DNA from: Caulobacter flavus
Lineage (GTDB): Bacteria > Pseudomonadota > Alphaproteobacteria > Caulobacterales > Caulobacteraceae
NCBI RefSeq assembly: GCF_003722335.1
Contig: NZ_CP026100.1
Span: 1,152,001 to 1,216,000, forward strand
Direction: 5' to 3'
DNA: 64,000 nucleotides
This document shows positions 6,927 through 15,393 of the stretch, piece by piece. Positions within the stretch are counted from its first letter, which is position 1, and each line of letters starts with the position of its first letter. The translations under genes and the position numbers were made by a program. The notes under the pieces are model-generated. The model searched no databases. It was not told where the DNA came from and saw nothing but the letters and a program-made list of their open reading frames with translations.

Positions 6927-8719
6927 GCCTTCCGCGCCGCGATCCAGGCGTCGACCTGAACCTCCAGCACGTCGAGCGGAACCGAGCCGTTCTTCAGCAC
7001 CGCGTCGTGGAAGCCCCGCAGGTCGAACTTGTCGCCCAGCGCCGTCTCGGCCCGGGTGCGCAACTCGCGGATCTTCAGCTCGCCCAGCTTGTAGGCCAGG
7101 GCCTGGCCCGGCCAGGTGATGTAGCGGTCGACCTCGGCCTCGATGTTGGTGCGCGACAGGGCCGTGTTCTCCAGCATGAAGGCGATGGCCTGGTCACGGG
7201 TCCAGCCCTTGGAATGGATGCCGGTGTCGACCACCAGGCGGCAGGCCCGCCACATCTCGTAGGACAGGCGGCCCATGTCCTTCTCGGGCGTATCGTAGAG
7301 GCCCATCTCGATGCCCAGGCGCTCGGAATAGAGCCCCCAGCCCTCGACGAAGCCGGTGAAGAAGGCCGCGTTCTTGCGGAACTCCGGCAAGTCCAGCTCC
7401 TGCTGCAGCGCGATCTGGTGATGGTGGCCCGGCACGGCCTCGTGCACCGTCAGGGCCGGCATCTCGTAGAGCGGCCGCTGGTCCAGATGGGTGGTGTTGA
7501 CGAAATAGACCCCGGGCGAGCCCGTGCTGGCGAAGCCGGCGTTGTAGTAGGCCGTGGTGTTGCCCTCGGCGATCTCGGCGGGGATCTCGCGCACGGTGTA
7601 GGGCAGGCGGGGCAGGGTTCCGAACAGCCTGGGCATCCAGCCGTCGATGGTCTTGGCCAGATAGGTGGCCTCGCGCATCAGCTCGGCCGGGGTCTTGGCG
7701 TAATATTTGGGATCGGTGCGCAGCTTCTCGATGAAAGCCTTGCGGTCGGGCGCGATCCCGCTCTTGCGGGCCACCTCGTCCATCTCGGCGCGGATGCGGG
7801 CGACCTCGGAAAGACCCAGCTGGTGGATCTCCTCGGGCGTCCTGGTCGTCGTGGTCATCACACGCACCTGGTAGGCGTACCAGGCCGGCCCCTGGGGCAG
7901 GGCGGTCGCGGCCACGTCCCGGCGGCACCTGGGCGCGTAGTCCTTCTCGTAGAAGTCCGACATCGCCTGGTAGGCGGGATTGATCCCGCCGGTGATCGAC
8001 GCCTTGGCGCGGGCCTGCATGGCGGCCCAGTCGGCCTCGCCGATGGTCTGCGGCCGGGCCCGCTTGAACGGCTTGTAGAAGGCCGACGCCTCCGGGTCCC
8101 TGGCGATAGTGGCGGTGATCGTCGCCCCGAACGCCCTCATCGGCGCGCACGGCTGGACGTATCCCTTGGCCAGGCCCTCGCGCACCGTGGCGATCGAGGC
8201 GGCGTTGTAGGCCGGATAGAGGTCCAGCCGCTTCAGGTAGCTGTCGTAGTCGGCCTTGGTGAAGAACGGCAGCATGTCGGGCAGGGCGGCGAAATACTGG
8301 TGCCAGCTGCCGATGCTGGAGAACAGCATGGTGCGCTGGCCGAACCCGTTGCCCTCGACCTGCTCGGCCAGCATCCTGTGCAGGATCGCCTTGTTGACCC
8401 GATCGGCCTGCGAAAGACCGGCGTCGGGAATGGCGTCGAGCCGCTTCAGGAACGCGGCGGCCTCGGCGGCGCGGCGGTCGGCGAAGGCCAGGGAGGGGTC
8501 GTCCAGCTGGTCGTCATAGGTCCGCACGCCCAGCAGGGTGGCCTGCACCGGCGCGCCCTTCAGCCACCAGGCCCAGTGCTCGTCGACCACGGCCTTCAGC
8601 GCCGGAGACGCCACCCCGATCGAGGCGCTCGCGGCTGGCGCCTGCGCCAGCACCGGCGAGGCAAAGGTTCCAGCCAGCACGGCGGCCATGCAGGCCGCTC
8701 CCATCCAACGCTTGAGCAT
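6923..8719 (-). CDS. DUF885 family secreted metallohydrolase
   Basis: Large periplasmic protein (598 aa) of the DUF885 family, helical zinc-peptidase-like proteins. Signal peptide MLKRWMGAACMAAVLAGTFA (start at 8719, behind a GGAGGGGG ribosome site). The family signature HEAVPGHHHQ is a probable metal-binding helix, followed by EGWGLYSERLG, which would supply the third ligand. Substrate unknown; peptide hydrolysis is likely. The stop codon TAG lies in the right boundary of the MITE-like element. Confidence 0.88.
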   Translation of the reverse strand: MLKRWMGAACMAAVLAGTFASPVLAQAPAASASIGVASPALKAVVDEHWAWWLKGAPVQATLLGVRTYDDQLDDPSLAFADRRAAEAAAFLKRLDAIPDAGLSQADRVNKAILHRMLAEQVEGNGFGQRTMLFSSIGSWHQYFAALPDMLPFFTKADYDSYLKRLDLYPAYNAASIATVREGLAKGYVQPCAPMRAFGATITATIARDPEASAFYKPFKRARPQTIGEADWAAMQARAKASITGGINPAYQAMSDFYEKDYAPRCRRDVAATALPQGPAWYAYQVRVMTTTTRTPEEIHQLGLSEVARIRAEMDEVARKSGIAPDRKAFIEKLRTDPKYYAKTPAELMREATYLAKTIDGWMPRLFGTLPRLPYTVREIPAEIAEGNTTAYYNAGFASTGSPGVYFVNTTHLDQRPLYEMPALTVHEAVPGHHHQIALQQELDLPEFRKNAAFFTGFVEGWGLYSERLGIEMGLYDTPEKDMGRLSYEMWRACRLVVDTGIHSKGWTRDQAIAFMLENTALSRTNIEAEVDRYITWPGQALAYKLGELKIRELRTRAETALGDKFDLRGFHDAVLKNGSVPLDVLEVQVDAWIAARKA

Positions 8720-8847
8720 GTTTCCCCCTCCAGGACATCGACAGCCGCCGCAGAGAGCCATGCGTCGGGAAGACCACGCAAGTCGCGCCCCCGTTTCGCC
8801 ATCCGCCGACGCGCACTATGTCTGGCCGCAAGCAGGAGGAGTACCCC

Positions 8848-9828
8848 ATGGCCGCTTCGAGATCCGCCCGCGTCGCGGCCCTCGCCGCCCTGGCGCTCGC
8901 CTTCGCCGTTCCCGCCGCCGCCCAGACGCCGACCGTCGAGCTGCAGCCGGCCGATCCCGGCAGCGCCGTCGTCGAGGAACTGCTGGTGGTCGCCCGCCCG
9001 CCGGGCCCGGCCTTGTGGCTGGTCGAGAAGAACGGCGCCAAGCTCTACGTGTTGGGCTCGGCCGCGCCCCTGCCGCACCAGCTGAAGTGGGACAGCCCTC
9101 GCCTCAACCGGGCCCTCGACCAGGCCAGCCTCGTGCTGGTCCCGCCCGAGGCCTCGGTCGGGCCGATGCAGGTCACCAAGTTCTTCCTCACCGGCGGCGG
9201 CGGGGTGCGCCAGGGCTTCGGCAAGAAGCTGGAGGACCGGCTGCCGCCCGACCTGAAGGAGCGCTTCGTCAAGGCCCGCACCCAGGCCCGCCGCACCGCC
9301 ATCCCCTACAAGGACTGGAAGCCGGCCGTGGCGGGCTTCGTCGTGCTGTCCGACTTCCGCCAGGCCGCCGGCCTCTCTGAGGCCAAGCCGGTCAGCACCA
9401 TCGAGCGCATGGCCAAGGCCAAGGGCGTCAAGGTCAAGGCCATGAGCCAGTACCGCCTGGGTCCGGTGCTGAGCGCGGCCGGCAAGCTCTCTGACGAGGC
9501 CAATCTCGCCTGCCTACGCGACGCCCTCGACGAGATCGACTACGAGGCGCCGCGCTGGAACACCCTGGGGACCGATTGGGCCAATGGCGACATCGCCTCG
9601 GTGCGGGCCCGCTACTCGTCCAGCGCAGCCCAGCGCTGTCTGCTGCGCGCGCCCGGGGGCGCGGGCCTGCTCGCCGACCAGATCGGCCAGTCGGCCAAGA
9701 CCCTGTCCGAAGCCCTGGAGCGGCCCGGCGTCACCGTCGCCGTCGTCGACCTGGCCTTCCTGCTGCCCAGCAACGGCGTGCTCGACCGCCTGAGGGCCCA
9801 GGGCGCGACGGTGACGTCGCCCAATTGA
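8848..9828 (+). CDS. TraB/GumN-family protein lacking the usual catalytic His
   Basis: Periplasmic protein of 326 aa with a signal peptide (ending AVPAAAQ) and a strong AGGAGG site 8 bases upstream of ATG 8848. The order of elements fits TraB/GumN: LWLVEKNGAKLYVLGS, NRALDQASLVLVPPE, and a C-terminal LAFLLPSNGVLDRLRAQGATV. Active members normally have a GXXH motif after the first strand; here it reads GSAAPLP with no His. It may be a non-catalytic relative. Divergent from the DUF885 gene. Confidence 0.75.
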   Translation: MAASRSARVAALAALALAFAVPAAAQTPTVELQPADPGSAVVEELLVVARPPGPALWLVEKNGAKLYVLGSAAPLPHQLKWDSPRLNRALDQASLVLVPPEASVGPMQVTKFFLTGGGGVRQGFGKKLEDRLPPDLKERFVKARTQARRTAIPYKDWKPAVAGFVVLSDFRQAAGLSEAKPVSTIERMAKAKGVKVKAMSQYRLGPVLSAAGKLSDEANLACLRDALDEIDYEAPRWNTLGTDWANGDIASVRARYSSSAAQRCLLRAPGGAGLLADQIGQSAKTLSEALERPGVTVAVVDLAFLLPSNGVLDRLRAQGATVTSPN

Positions 9829-10004
9829 GGGCGACGGCGCGCGCTGTTCGCCGTCTTTTCAATGCTTCCCTCGCCCTCGTGGCGAGGGCCCATGCCAGCG
9901 ACGTCTCAGACCTGAGCGATCTTGAGGAGGTCTGAGCGGCTGAACCATGGATCCCGGGCACGAGGCCCGGGAAAGCAAGAGAAGGGAAGGGGCGCGGGGG
10001 CGCC
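9829..10004. other. Intergenic gap with two small palindromes
   Basis: Between convergent genes. It contains the hairpin CCCTCGCCCTCGTGGCGAGGG (about 9867-9887) and GATCCCGGGCACGAGGCCCGGG (about 9949-9970), either of which could end transcription. No gene is seen. Confidence 0.5.
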
Positions 10005-10802
10005 CTACCGTCCGATGAACCGCCGCACGACGATCAGGCCGCCGCGGTACTCGTCCTGCTGGCCGAACCGCTCGATCAGCGGGCTGTCGGCGGCGTCGCC
10101 CAGGATGCGCTCGTAGTTGGCGAAGGTTCCCACGGCGTACTTGTCGCCGATCGGGGTCATCATCAGGAAGGCGACGCCGACCTGGTTCAGTCCGCCCTTG
10201 GGATCGTACTGCGCCAGGCTCGGCACGGCCGCCACGTCCTTGGCGGTGACGCCGTAGAAGGTGCGGTTGGTGTTCTTGTCGCCGCCGCGGGCGTAGACCA
10301 TCGACTGCAGCAGGCCCACCGGCGTCACGTCCTGGCGCGACACCGAGCCCCAGAAGTCCCAGCCGTCGGACACGCCGGTGACGTCGCGGCCGATACGGCC
10401 GCCGACCACGAAGTCCTTCCAGGTGCGCTTGTAGGCATAGACGGCCAGATCCGCGCCGGTGTCGGGGCTCTGGATGCCGCTGTCGGTGTCGTCAGGACCG
10501 CCCCAGCGCGGGCGCAGCTGGGCGCCGACGTGGAAGTCCTCGTCGTTGACGACGTTGTAGCCCAGGCCATCCAGGCCGTTGGCGTAGATCTTACCCTTCC
10601 AGTGGGCGCTGCCCCAGAAGGTGAAGTTGGTCTTGTGGGGGTCCTTGCCGCCGGGGCTGAAGCCGTAGACGGGGCCGCCGCCGACATCGACCTCCCAGGT
10701 CGCGGGCGCTTCGACGTCCTTGTAGGGCAGGGCCTGGGCGAGGGCGGAGACGGGCAGCAGGGCGAGAGCCGCGACGGCGGCGAACAGGAGCTTGGTCGAC
10801 AT
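10005..10802 (-). CDS. MipA/OmpV family outer-membrane protein
   Basis: Outer-membrane beta-barrel of about 265 aa. The signal peptide ends SALAQA. The features are typical of MipA/OmpV: an early GGGPVYGF, alternating aromatic strands, and a C-terminal strand EYRGGLIVVRRFIGR. MipA-like proteins are linked to murein synthesis scaffolds or to outer-membrane transport; the role here is not shown. ATG 10802 is preceded by AAGGA. It stands alone, with repeats on the 3' side (9829-10004). Confidence 0.85.
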   Translation of the reverse strand: MSTKLLFAAVAALALLPVSALAQALPYKDVEAPATWEVDVGGGPVYGFSPGGKDPHKTNFTFWGSAHWKGKIYANGLDGLGYNVVNDEDFHVGAQLRPRWGGPDDTDSGIQSPDTGADLAVYAYKRTWKDFVVGGRIGRDVTGVSDGWDFWGSVSRQDVTPVGLLQSMVYARGGDKNTNRTFYGVTAKDVAAVPSLAQYDPKGGLNQVGVAFLMMTPIGDKYAVGTFANYERILGDAADSPLIERFGQQDEYRGGLIVVRRFIGR

Positions 10803-11163
10803 GGAGTCCTTGCGAGCAGACCAGACGAAACGGGACCCCAATCCCTGACCGCATCCCGTCGAACGCGTTCGATGAAGCCCTTAATCCTCCGCGAACGGAA
10901 AGGCAAAGGCCTTCGCGCCGGCGCCCGCCCCTCGGCGAGCCCCTCGACCAACTGGGGCCAAGCGACTCGAAATCCTTGCATTTTCCACAGCGCTCCCGCA
11001 TAAGCGCCCACTTCCGGCGCTTTATCAGCAGCGCCTCCACCGTCACGACCCCGCCCCGGTAGCCCGGGACACCATGCGGACGAGGACGGCGAGGACCCCC
11101 GTCGACGTGATCGTCCACGGGGGCTGATGGCGTTTGGATCTTTGTTTTTGTCCAGGGTTTCGC
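10803..11163. other. Divergent regulatory gap before ffh
   Basis: 360 bases between the divergent porin gene and ffh. A stem of 11 pairs with one mismatch (CCCCCGTCGAC / GTCCACGGGGG) at 11096-11123 is followed by a T-rich stretch, so it may be a leader hairpin or attenuator for ffh. No RNA gene was recognised, and the 4.5S RNA loop motif is absent. Confidence 0.4.
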
Positions 11164-12687
11164 ATGTTCGACGGCCTTACAGAGCGACTTTCAGGGGTCT
11201 TCGACCGCCTCGGCGGTCGCGGCGTGCTGTCCGAAAAGGACATCGACGAGGCCCTGCGCGAAGTCCGCGTCGCCCTGCTGGAAGCCGACGTCGCCCTGCC
11301 GGTGGTCAAGGACTTCATCTCCAAGGCCAAGGAAAAGGCCTCGGGCGAGTCCGTCATCCGCTCGGTCAAGCCGGCCGACCAGGTGGTCAAGATCGTCTAT
11401 GACGGCCTGGTCGACATGCTGGGCGGCGACGTCCCCACCGGCCTGAACCTGGCCCTGAACCCGCCGACCATCATCCTGATGGCCGGCCTGCAGGGCTCGG
11501 GCAAGACCACCACCACCGGCAAGCTGGCGCTGCGTCTCTCCAAGACCGAGCGCAAGAAGGTGCTGGTCGCCTCGCTCGACACCCGCCGCCCGGCCGCCAT
11601 GGAGCAGCTGGCGACCCTGGCCAAGCAGGTCGGCGTCGAGAGCCTGCCGATCGTCGCCGGCCAGAGCGCCCCCGACATCGCCAAGCGCGCCCTGACCGCC
11701 GCAAAGCTCAGCGGCTACGACGTCCTGATCCTCGACACCGCCGGCCGCACCACGCTGGACGAGGCGATGATGAGCGAAGCGGCGGAAATCGCCCGCATCG
11801 CGGGTCCGTCCGAGACCATCCTGGTCGCCGACAGCCTGACCGGCCAGGACGCCGTGCGTACGGCGAAAGCCTTCCATGAGCGCCTGCCGCTCACCGGCCT
11901 GATCCTGACCCGCGCCGACGGCGACGGCCGCGGCGGCGCGGCGCTGTCGATGCGCCACGTCACCGGCCTGCCGATCAAGTTCCTCGGCGCCGGCGAGAAG
12001 ATCGACCAGCTCGACGTGTTCGACGCCCGCCGCGTCGCCGGCCGAATCCTGGGCCAGGGCGACGTCGTGGCCCTGGTCGAGAAGGCCGCCGCCGACCTCG
12101 ACGCGGCCGAAGCCGAGCGCATGGCCACGAAGCTGGCCAAGGGCAAGTTCGACCTCGACGACCTGTCTTCCCAGCTGTCGCAGATGCAGAAGATGGGCGG
12201 CATGGAAGGCATCATGGGCCTTCTGCCGGGCGTCCAGAAGGTCAAGAAGCAGATCGCCGAAAGCGGCATCGACGACAGCATCTTCCGCCGCCAGCAGGCG
12301 ATCATCAGCTCGATGACCAAGGAAGAGCGCAAGAAGCCCGACATCCTGGCGGCCTCGCGCAAGCGCCGCATCGCCGCCGGTTCGGGCGTCGACGTGGCCG
12401 AGGTCAACCGCCTGCTCAAGCAGCACCGCCAGATGGCCGACATGTTCAAGTCGATGAGCAAGGACGGCGGCAAGGGCCTGGCCCGCATGGCCGGCATGCT
12501 CGGCGGCGGCGACATGGCCCGACTGAAATCCCTCGGCGGCGGCAAGATGCCCGCTTCCGATCCCAACGCGACGGAAGGCCAAGGCCTTTCGGGGCTGCCC
12601 GGTCTGCCGGGCCTCGGGGGCGGGGCCAACCCGCTCTCCGGCCTGGGCGGCCTGCCGCCCGGCTTCAATCCGTTCAAGAAAAAATAG
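11164..12687 (+). CDS. ffh: Signal recognition particle protein Ffh
   Basis: SRP54 GTPase that binds signal sequences of nascent membrane proteins and delivers ribosomes to FtsY (also in this window, at 48879). N domain about 1-90, G domain with GLQGSGKTTTTGKL (about residues 106-119), DTAGR and TRADGDGRGG, then the Met-rich M domain (QMQKMGGMEGIMGLLPG). The tail is Gly/Pro-rich. Start at ATG 11164 (MFDGLTERLSGVF), the conserved family N-terminus. The upstream ATG adds ten non-conserved residues. First gene of ffh-rpsP-rimM. Confidence 0.97.
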   Translation: MFDGLTERLSGVFDRLGGRGVLSEKDIDEALREVRVALLEADVALPVVKDFISKAKEKASGESVIRSVKPADQVVKIVYDGLVDMLGGDVPTGLNLALNPPTIILMAGLQGSGKTTTTGKLALRLSKTERKKVLVASLDTRRPAAMEQLATLAKQVGVESLPIVAGQSAPDIAKRALTAAKLSGYDVLILDTAGRTTLDEAMMSEAAEIARIAGPSETILVADSLTGQDAVRTAKAFHERLPLTGLILTRADGDGRGGAALSMRHVTGLPIKFLGAGEKIDQLDVFDARRVAGRILGQGDVVALVEKAAADLDAAEAERMATKLAKGKFDLDDLSSQLSQMQKMGGMEGIMGLLPGVQKVKKQIAESGIDDSIFRRQQAIISSMTKEERKKPDILAASRKRRIAAGSGVDVAEVNRLLKQHRQMADMFKSMSKDGGKGLARMAGMLGGGDMARLKSLGGGKMPASDPNATEGQGLSGLPGLPGLGGGANPLSGLGGLPPGFNPFKKK

Positions 12688-12711
12688 CTTTAGATCCAAG
12701 GACTAACGACA

Positions 12712-13191
12712 ATGCTGAAGATCCGTCTCGCCCGTGGCGGCGCCAAGAAGCGTCCGTACTACTCGATCGTCATCGCCGACAGCCACTCGCCGCGCGATGG
12801 CCGCTTCATCGAGAAGGTCGGCACCTACAACCCGCTGCTGAAGAAGGATGACCCCGCGCGCGTCACCCTGAAGCTGGAGTCGATCCAGGAGTGGCTCAAG
12901 AAGGGCGCCCAGCCGACCGACCGCGTCGCCCGCTTCCTGGCCGCCCAAGGCGTCGGCGCCTGGACCGCCGGCAACAACCCGAAGAAGGCCGAGCCGGGCA
13001 AGAAGGCCAAGGAACGCACCGCCGAGCGCGCCCAGCGCGAAGAAGAGCGCGCCGCCGCCGAAGCTCAGGCCAAGGAAGACGCCAAGGCCGCCGCTGAAGC
13101 CGCCGCCGCCGCGGCCGCCGAAGCCGCCGCTGCTCCGGCTGAAGAAGCCCCGGCCGCCGAGGCCCCGGCCGAAGAAGCTTCGGAAGGCTAA
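12712..13191 (+). CDS. rpsP: 30S ribosomal protein S16
   Basis: The N-terminal 80 residues match S16 ([45 protein letters not shown]). The C-terminal half is an Ala/Glu/Lys-rich helical extension of about 75 residues, common in alphaproteobacterial S16 and absent from E. coli S16. It lies 24 bases after ffh and ends in a strong terminator. Confidence 0.97.
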   Translation: MLKIRLARGGAKKRPYYSIVIADSHSPRDGRFIEKVGTYNPLLKKDDPARVTLKLESIQEWLKKGAQPTDRVARFLAAQGVGAWTAGNNPKKAEPGKKAKERTAERAQREEERAAAEAQAKEDAKAAAEAAAAAAAEAAAAPAEEAPAAEAPAEEASEG

Positions 13192-13198
13192 GGGATAC

Positions 13199-13232
13199 GG
13201 CGCCGCTCTCCTCGTGAGAGCGGCGCCTTTCT
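13199..13232 (+). terminator. Terminator between rpsP and rimM
   Basis: A perfect 12-bp stem (GGCGCCGCTCTC / GAGAGCGGCGCC) with a 5-base loop, followed by a pyrimidine-rich tract. It may reduce read-through from the ribosomal operon into rimM. Confidence 0.75.
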
Positions 13233-13278
13233 CTTCTCTACCCACGGACGCCGGCTTCGCCCGGAAAGCCTCCTGTCG

Positions 13279-13833
13279 ATGCCCATCTCTTCCGATGACC
13301 CGATGATCCTGGTCGGCCGCGTGGCCGGCGGCTTCGGCGTGCGCGGCGAGGTGCGGATCTCGACCTATACCGAAGAGCCGATGGCCCTGAAGGGCTTCAA
13401 GCGGCTCCTGCGCCAGGACGGTTCGACCGCCCTCAGCATCTCGCAGGCCCGGGCCGTCAAGGACGGCCTGATCTGCCGCTGCCCCGAGATCACGACCAAG
13501 GAAGCCGCCGACGCCCTGCGCGGCCTCAAGCTCTTCGTCCCCCGCTCGGCCCTGCCCGAGCCCGACGAGGACGAGTTCTACCTCACCGACCTGATCGGCA
13601 TGGCCGTGCGCCACGTCGCCACCGGCGAGGACCTGGGCAAGATCAAGAGCGTCCAGGACTTCGGCGCCGGCGACCTGCTCGAGATCATCCCCCCGCTCGG
13701 CGGACAGACCTGGTACCTGCCCTTCACCCGCGCCGCCGCGCCGGAAGTGAAGCTGGCCGAGCGCCTGGTCCTGGCCGACCCGCCCAACCTCGTCGGCGAC
13801 CCCGAAGGGCCCCAGTCCGACGAAGAAGACTAG
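13279..13833 (+). CDS. rimM: Ribosome maturation factor RimM
   Basis: Factor that helps late 30S assembly by binding S19. The N-terminal barrel begins ILVGRVAGGFGVRGEVRI; the PRC-like C-terminal barrel has EFYLTDLIGM and GDLLEI. Length 184 aa, acidic tail. In many bacteria trmD and rplS follow, but here the next gene is an opposite-strand glycosidase across a repeat fragment. Confidence 0.96.
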   Translation: MPISSDDPMILVGRVAGGFGVRGEVRISTYTEEPMALKGFKRLLRQDGSTALSISQARAVKDGLICRCPEITTKEAADALRGLKLFVPRSALPEPDEDEFYLTDLIGMAVRHVATGEDLGKIKSVQDFGAGDLLEIIPPLGGQTWYLPFTRAAAPEVKLAERLVLADPPNLVGDPEGPQSDEED

Positions 13834-13863
13834 AGACCTTCTCCCGAAAGGGGGAGGATCGCT
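13834..13863. repeat. Repeat family R2, fragment
   Basis: The short CCTTCTCCCGAAAGGGGGAGGATCG-type inverted motif (CTCCC/GGGAG) matches the arms of the longer R2 copies at 32046, 48066 and 61684. It runs up to the stop codon of the convergent alpha-galactosidase gene. Confidence 0.55.
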
Positions 13864-15214
13864 AGCCGCCCAGCCGCAGCAGCGCCGAGCCATGCGCCGG
13901 CAAGGTCCGCTCCACGCGGCCGCTCACCCGACCCAGCGCCTGCCCGCTCCACAGGTCGCGCGCCGAGACGCCGTCCGGCAGGCCAAGGTCGCGCAGTCCG
14001 ATCCCCGCCGTCTTCGGCTTTCCGGTGGTGTTGAACAGCGCCAGATAGCGGTCGGCCGGCTTGCCCTCCGGCCGCGCCGACCACACCCGAGTCCCGTCCT
14101 CGACGAAGTGCGGCTGGTTGTCGGTGCTGGCCTGGTTGACCGCCAGCACCTCCCGGTTGGTCAGCAAAGCGAGGGTCGGCTCGTCCAGGTGGCGCAGGTC
14201 GCCGCCCATGATCAGCGGCGAGCGGGCGATCGACCACAGGGTCATCAGTGTGCGCTGCTCGTCGGGAGTAAACTTGCTATCGCGCTTGCCCAGCGCCAGC
14301 CGGCCCAGCGGCAGCATGTCGGCGTCCGGCCAGGCCCCCGGGGCGCGGAAGGCGTTCCAGTTCTCCAGCCGCGTGAACTGGGCCTCCAGCATCGCCCACT
14401 CATCCCAGAAGTCGTCCGAGATGCGCCACATCTGGGCGTACTTGCGCACGTGCTCGGCGCGCGGGACCGGCGTCTCGCCGGGCGACAGGCTGAGGATCAT
14501 CGGCCGGCCGCAGGCGGCGATGGCCTTGTGAGCCGCCTCGATCTCGGCGGCGTGGGCGTCGTAGGGCCGGCTCATGTCGTCCATCTTCACGAAGTCGACG
14601 CCCCACTGGGCGAAGAGGCGGAAGACGCTGTCGTAATAGGCCTGGGCGCCGGGCTTGCGCATGTCGACGCCGTACATGTCGGGGTTCCAGGAACAGGTGC
14701 TGGAGGTGTCGGCGACCTCGGCGGCGCGGACGCTGGTCCCCAGCACCGGCAGGTCAGCCTTCACCGCCCCGCGCGGAATCCCCCGCATCAGGTGCACCCC
14801 GAACTTCAGGCCCAGCGCGTGGACCTGATCGGCCAGCGGCTTGAAGCCCGCGCCGCCGGCGCTGGACGGAAAGCGGTTGGGGGCTGGAACGAGGCGGCCA
14901 TGGCCGTCCATCGTCGGCTCGGGCGCGCGGTTATAGTCGTAGCCGACGGCCGCCGGCTCGTACCACTGGATGTCGACCGTGAAGACGTCATAGCCGAACG
15001 GCGCCAGCCGGGCGGCCATGATCCGGGCCGTCTCCAGCGCCTGGGCCTCGTTGATGGTGGTGGCGAAGCTGTTCCAGCTGTTCCAGCCCATCGGCGGACG
15101 CGGGGCCAACACGGTCTTGCGGGCCGGCGCCGCCGCGACGTCGGAAGCGGCCGCCAGGCTTGCCCCCATGCCCGCCAGCAGCACCCCGCGCCGATCCATC
15201 GAGAGTCCCGTCAT
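13862..15214 (-). CDS. Secreted alpha-galactosidase-like glycoside hydrolase, family GH27
   Basis: Retaining glycosidase probably releasing alpha-galactose or related sugars in the periplasm. The N-terminus carries a Tat-type signal (DRRGVLLAGMGASLAAA). GH27 marks: PPMGWNSWNSF at the barrel start, nucleophile region DFVKMDDMSR (about residue 208) and acid/base region RISDDFWDEW (about 266). A C-terminal beta-sandwich follows. Length 450 aa; start could also be the ATG at 15199. A TTGTC-N-GACAA palindrome upstream at 15269 suggests repression by a GntR-family sugar regulator. Confidence 0.88.
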   Translation of the reverse strand: MTGLSMDRRGVLLAGMGASLAAASDVAAAPARKTVLAPRPPMGWNSWNSFATTINEAQALETARIMAARLAPFGYDVFTVDIQWYEPAAVGYDYNRAPEPTMDGHGRLVPAPNRFPSSAGGAGFKPLADQVHALGLKFGVHLMRGIPRGAVKADLPVLGTSVRAAEVADTSSTCSWNPDMYGVDMRKPGAQAYYDSVFRLFAQWGVDFVKMDDMSRPYDAHAAEIEAAHKAIAACGRPMILSLSPGETPVPRAEHVRKYAQMWRISDDFWDEWAMLEAQFTRLENWNAFRAPGAWPDADMLPLGRLALGKRDSKFTPDEQRTLMTLWSIARSPLIMGGDLRHLDEPTLALLTNREVLAVNQASTDNQPHFVEDGTRVWSARPEGKPADRYLALFNTTGKPKTAGIGLRDLGLPDGVSARDLWSGQALGRVSGRVERTLPAHGSALLRLGG

Positions 15215-15268
15215 CGCCTGCCTCCCGCCCGGCCGGCCACCGCGCCGATCCTCCCTGGGCGGCGCTAT

Positions 15269-15279
15269 TTGTCAGACAA
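15269..15279. promoter_or_regulatory. Candidate GntR-family operator
   Basis: TTGTCAGACAA, a palindrome around a central A, lies 55 bases upstream of the alpha-galactosidase start. The TTGTC-N-GACAA pattern is typical of GntR/FadR-subfamily regulators of sugar and sugar-acid genes. Confidence 0.5.
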
Positions 15280-15393
15280 TTTCCCGTTCGAGCAAGCCGC
15301 CACCGGCGGATGAACAATGGGTCATGACGCAAGCTTAACTGGCGTCACCCCGATGCGCCGTGGCCCATGGTCGCCGCTCAAGAGGGACCTTCC

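Noticed and set aside
7007-9085. Plus-strand frame of 692 codons
   Set aside because: Antisense to the DUF885 gene and without recognisable domain.
10842-11163. Possible 4.5S RNA near ffh
   Set aside because: The conserved SRP RNA loop sequence is absent; only a simple hairpin is seen.
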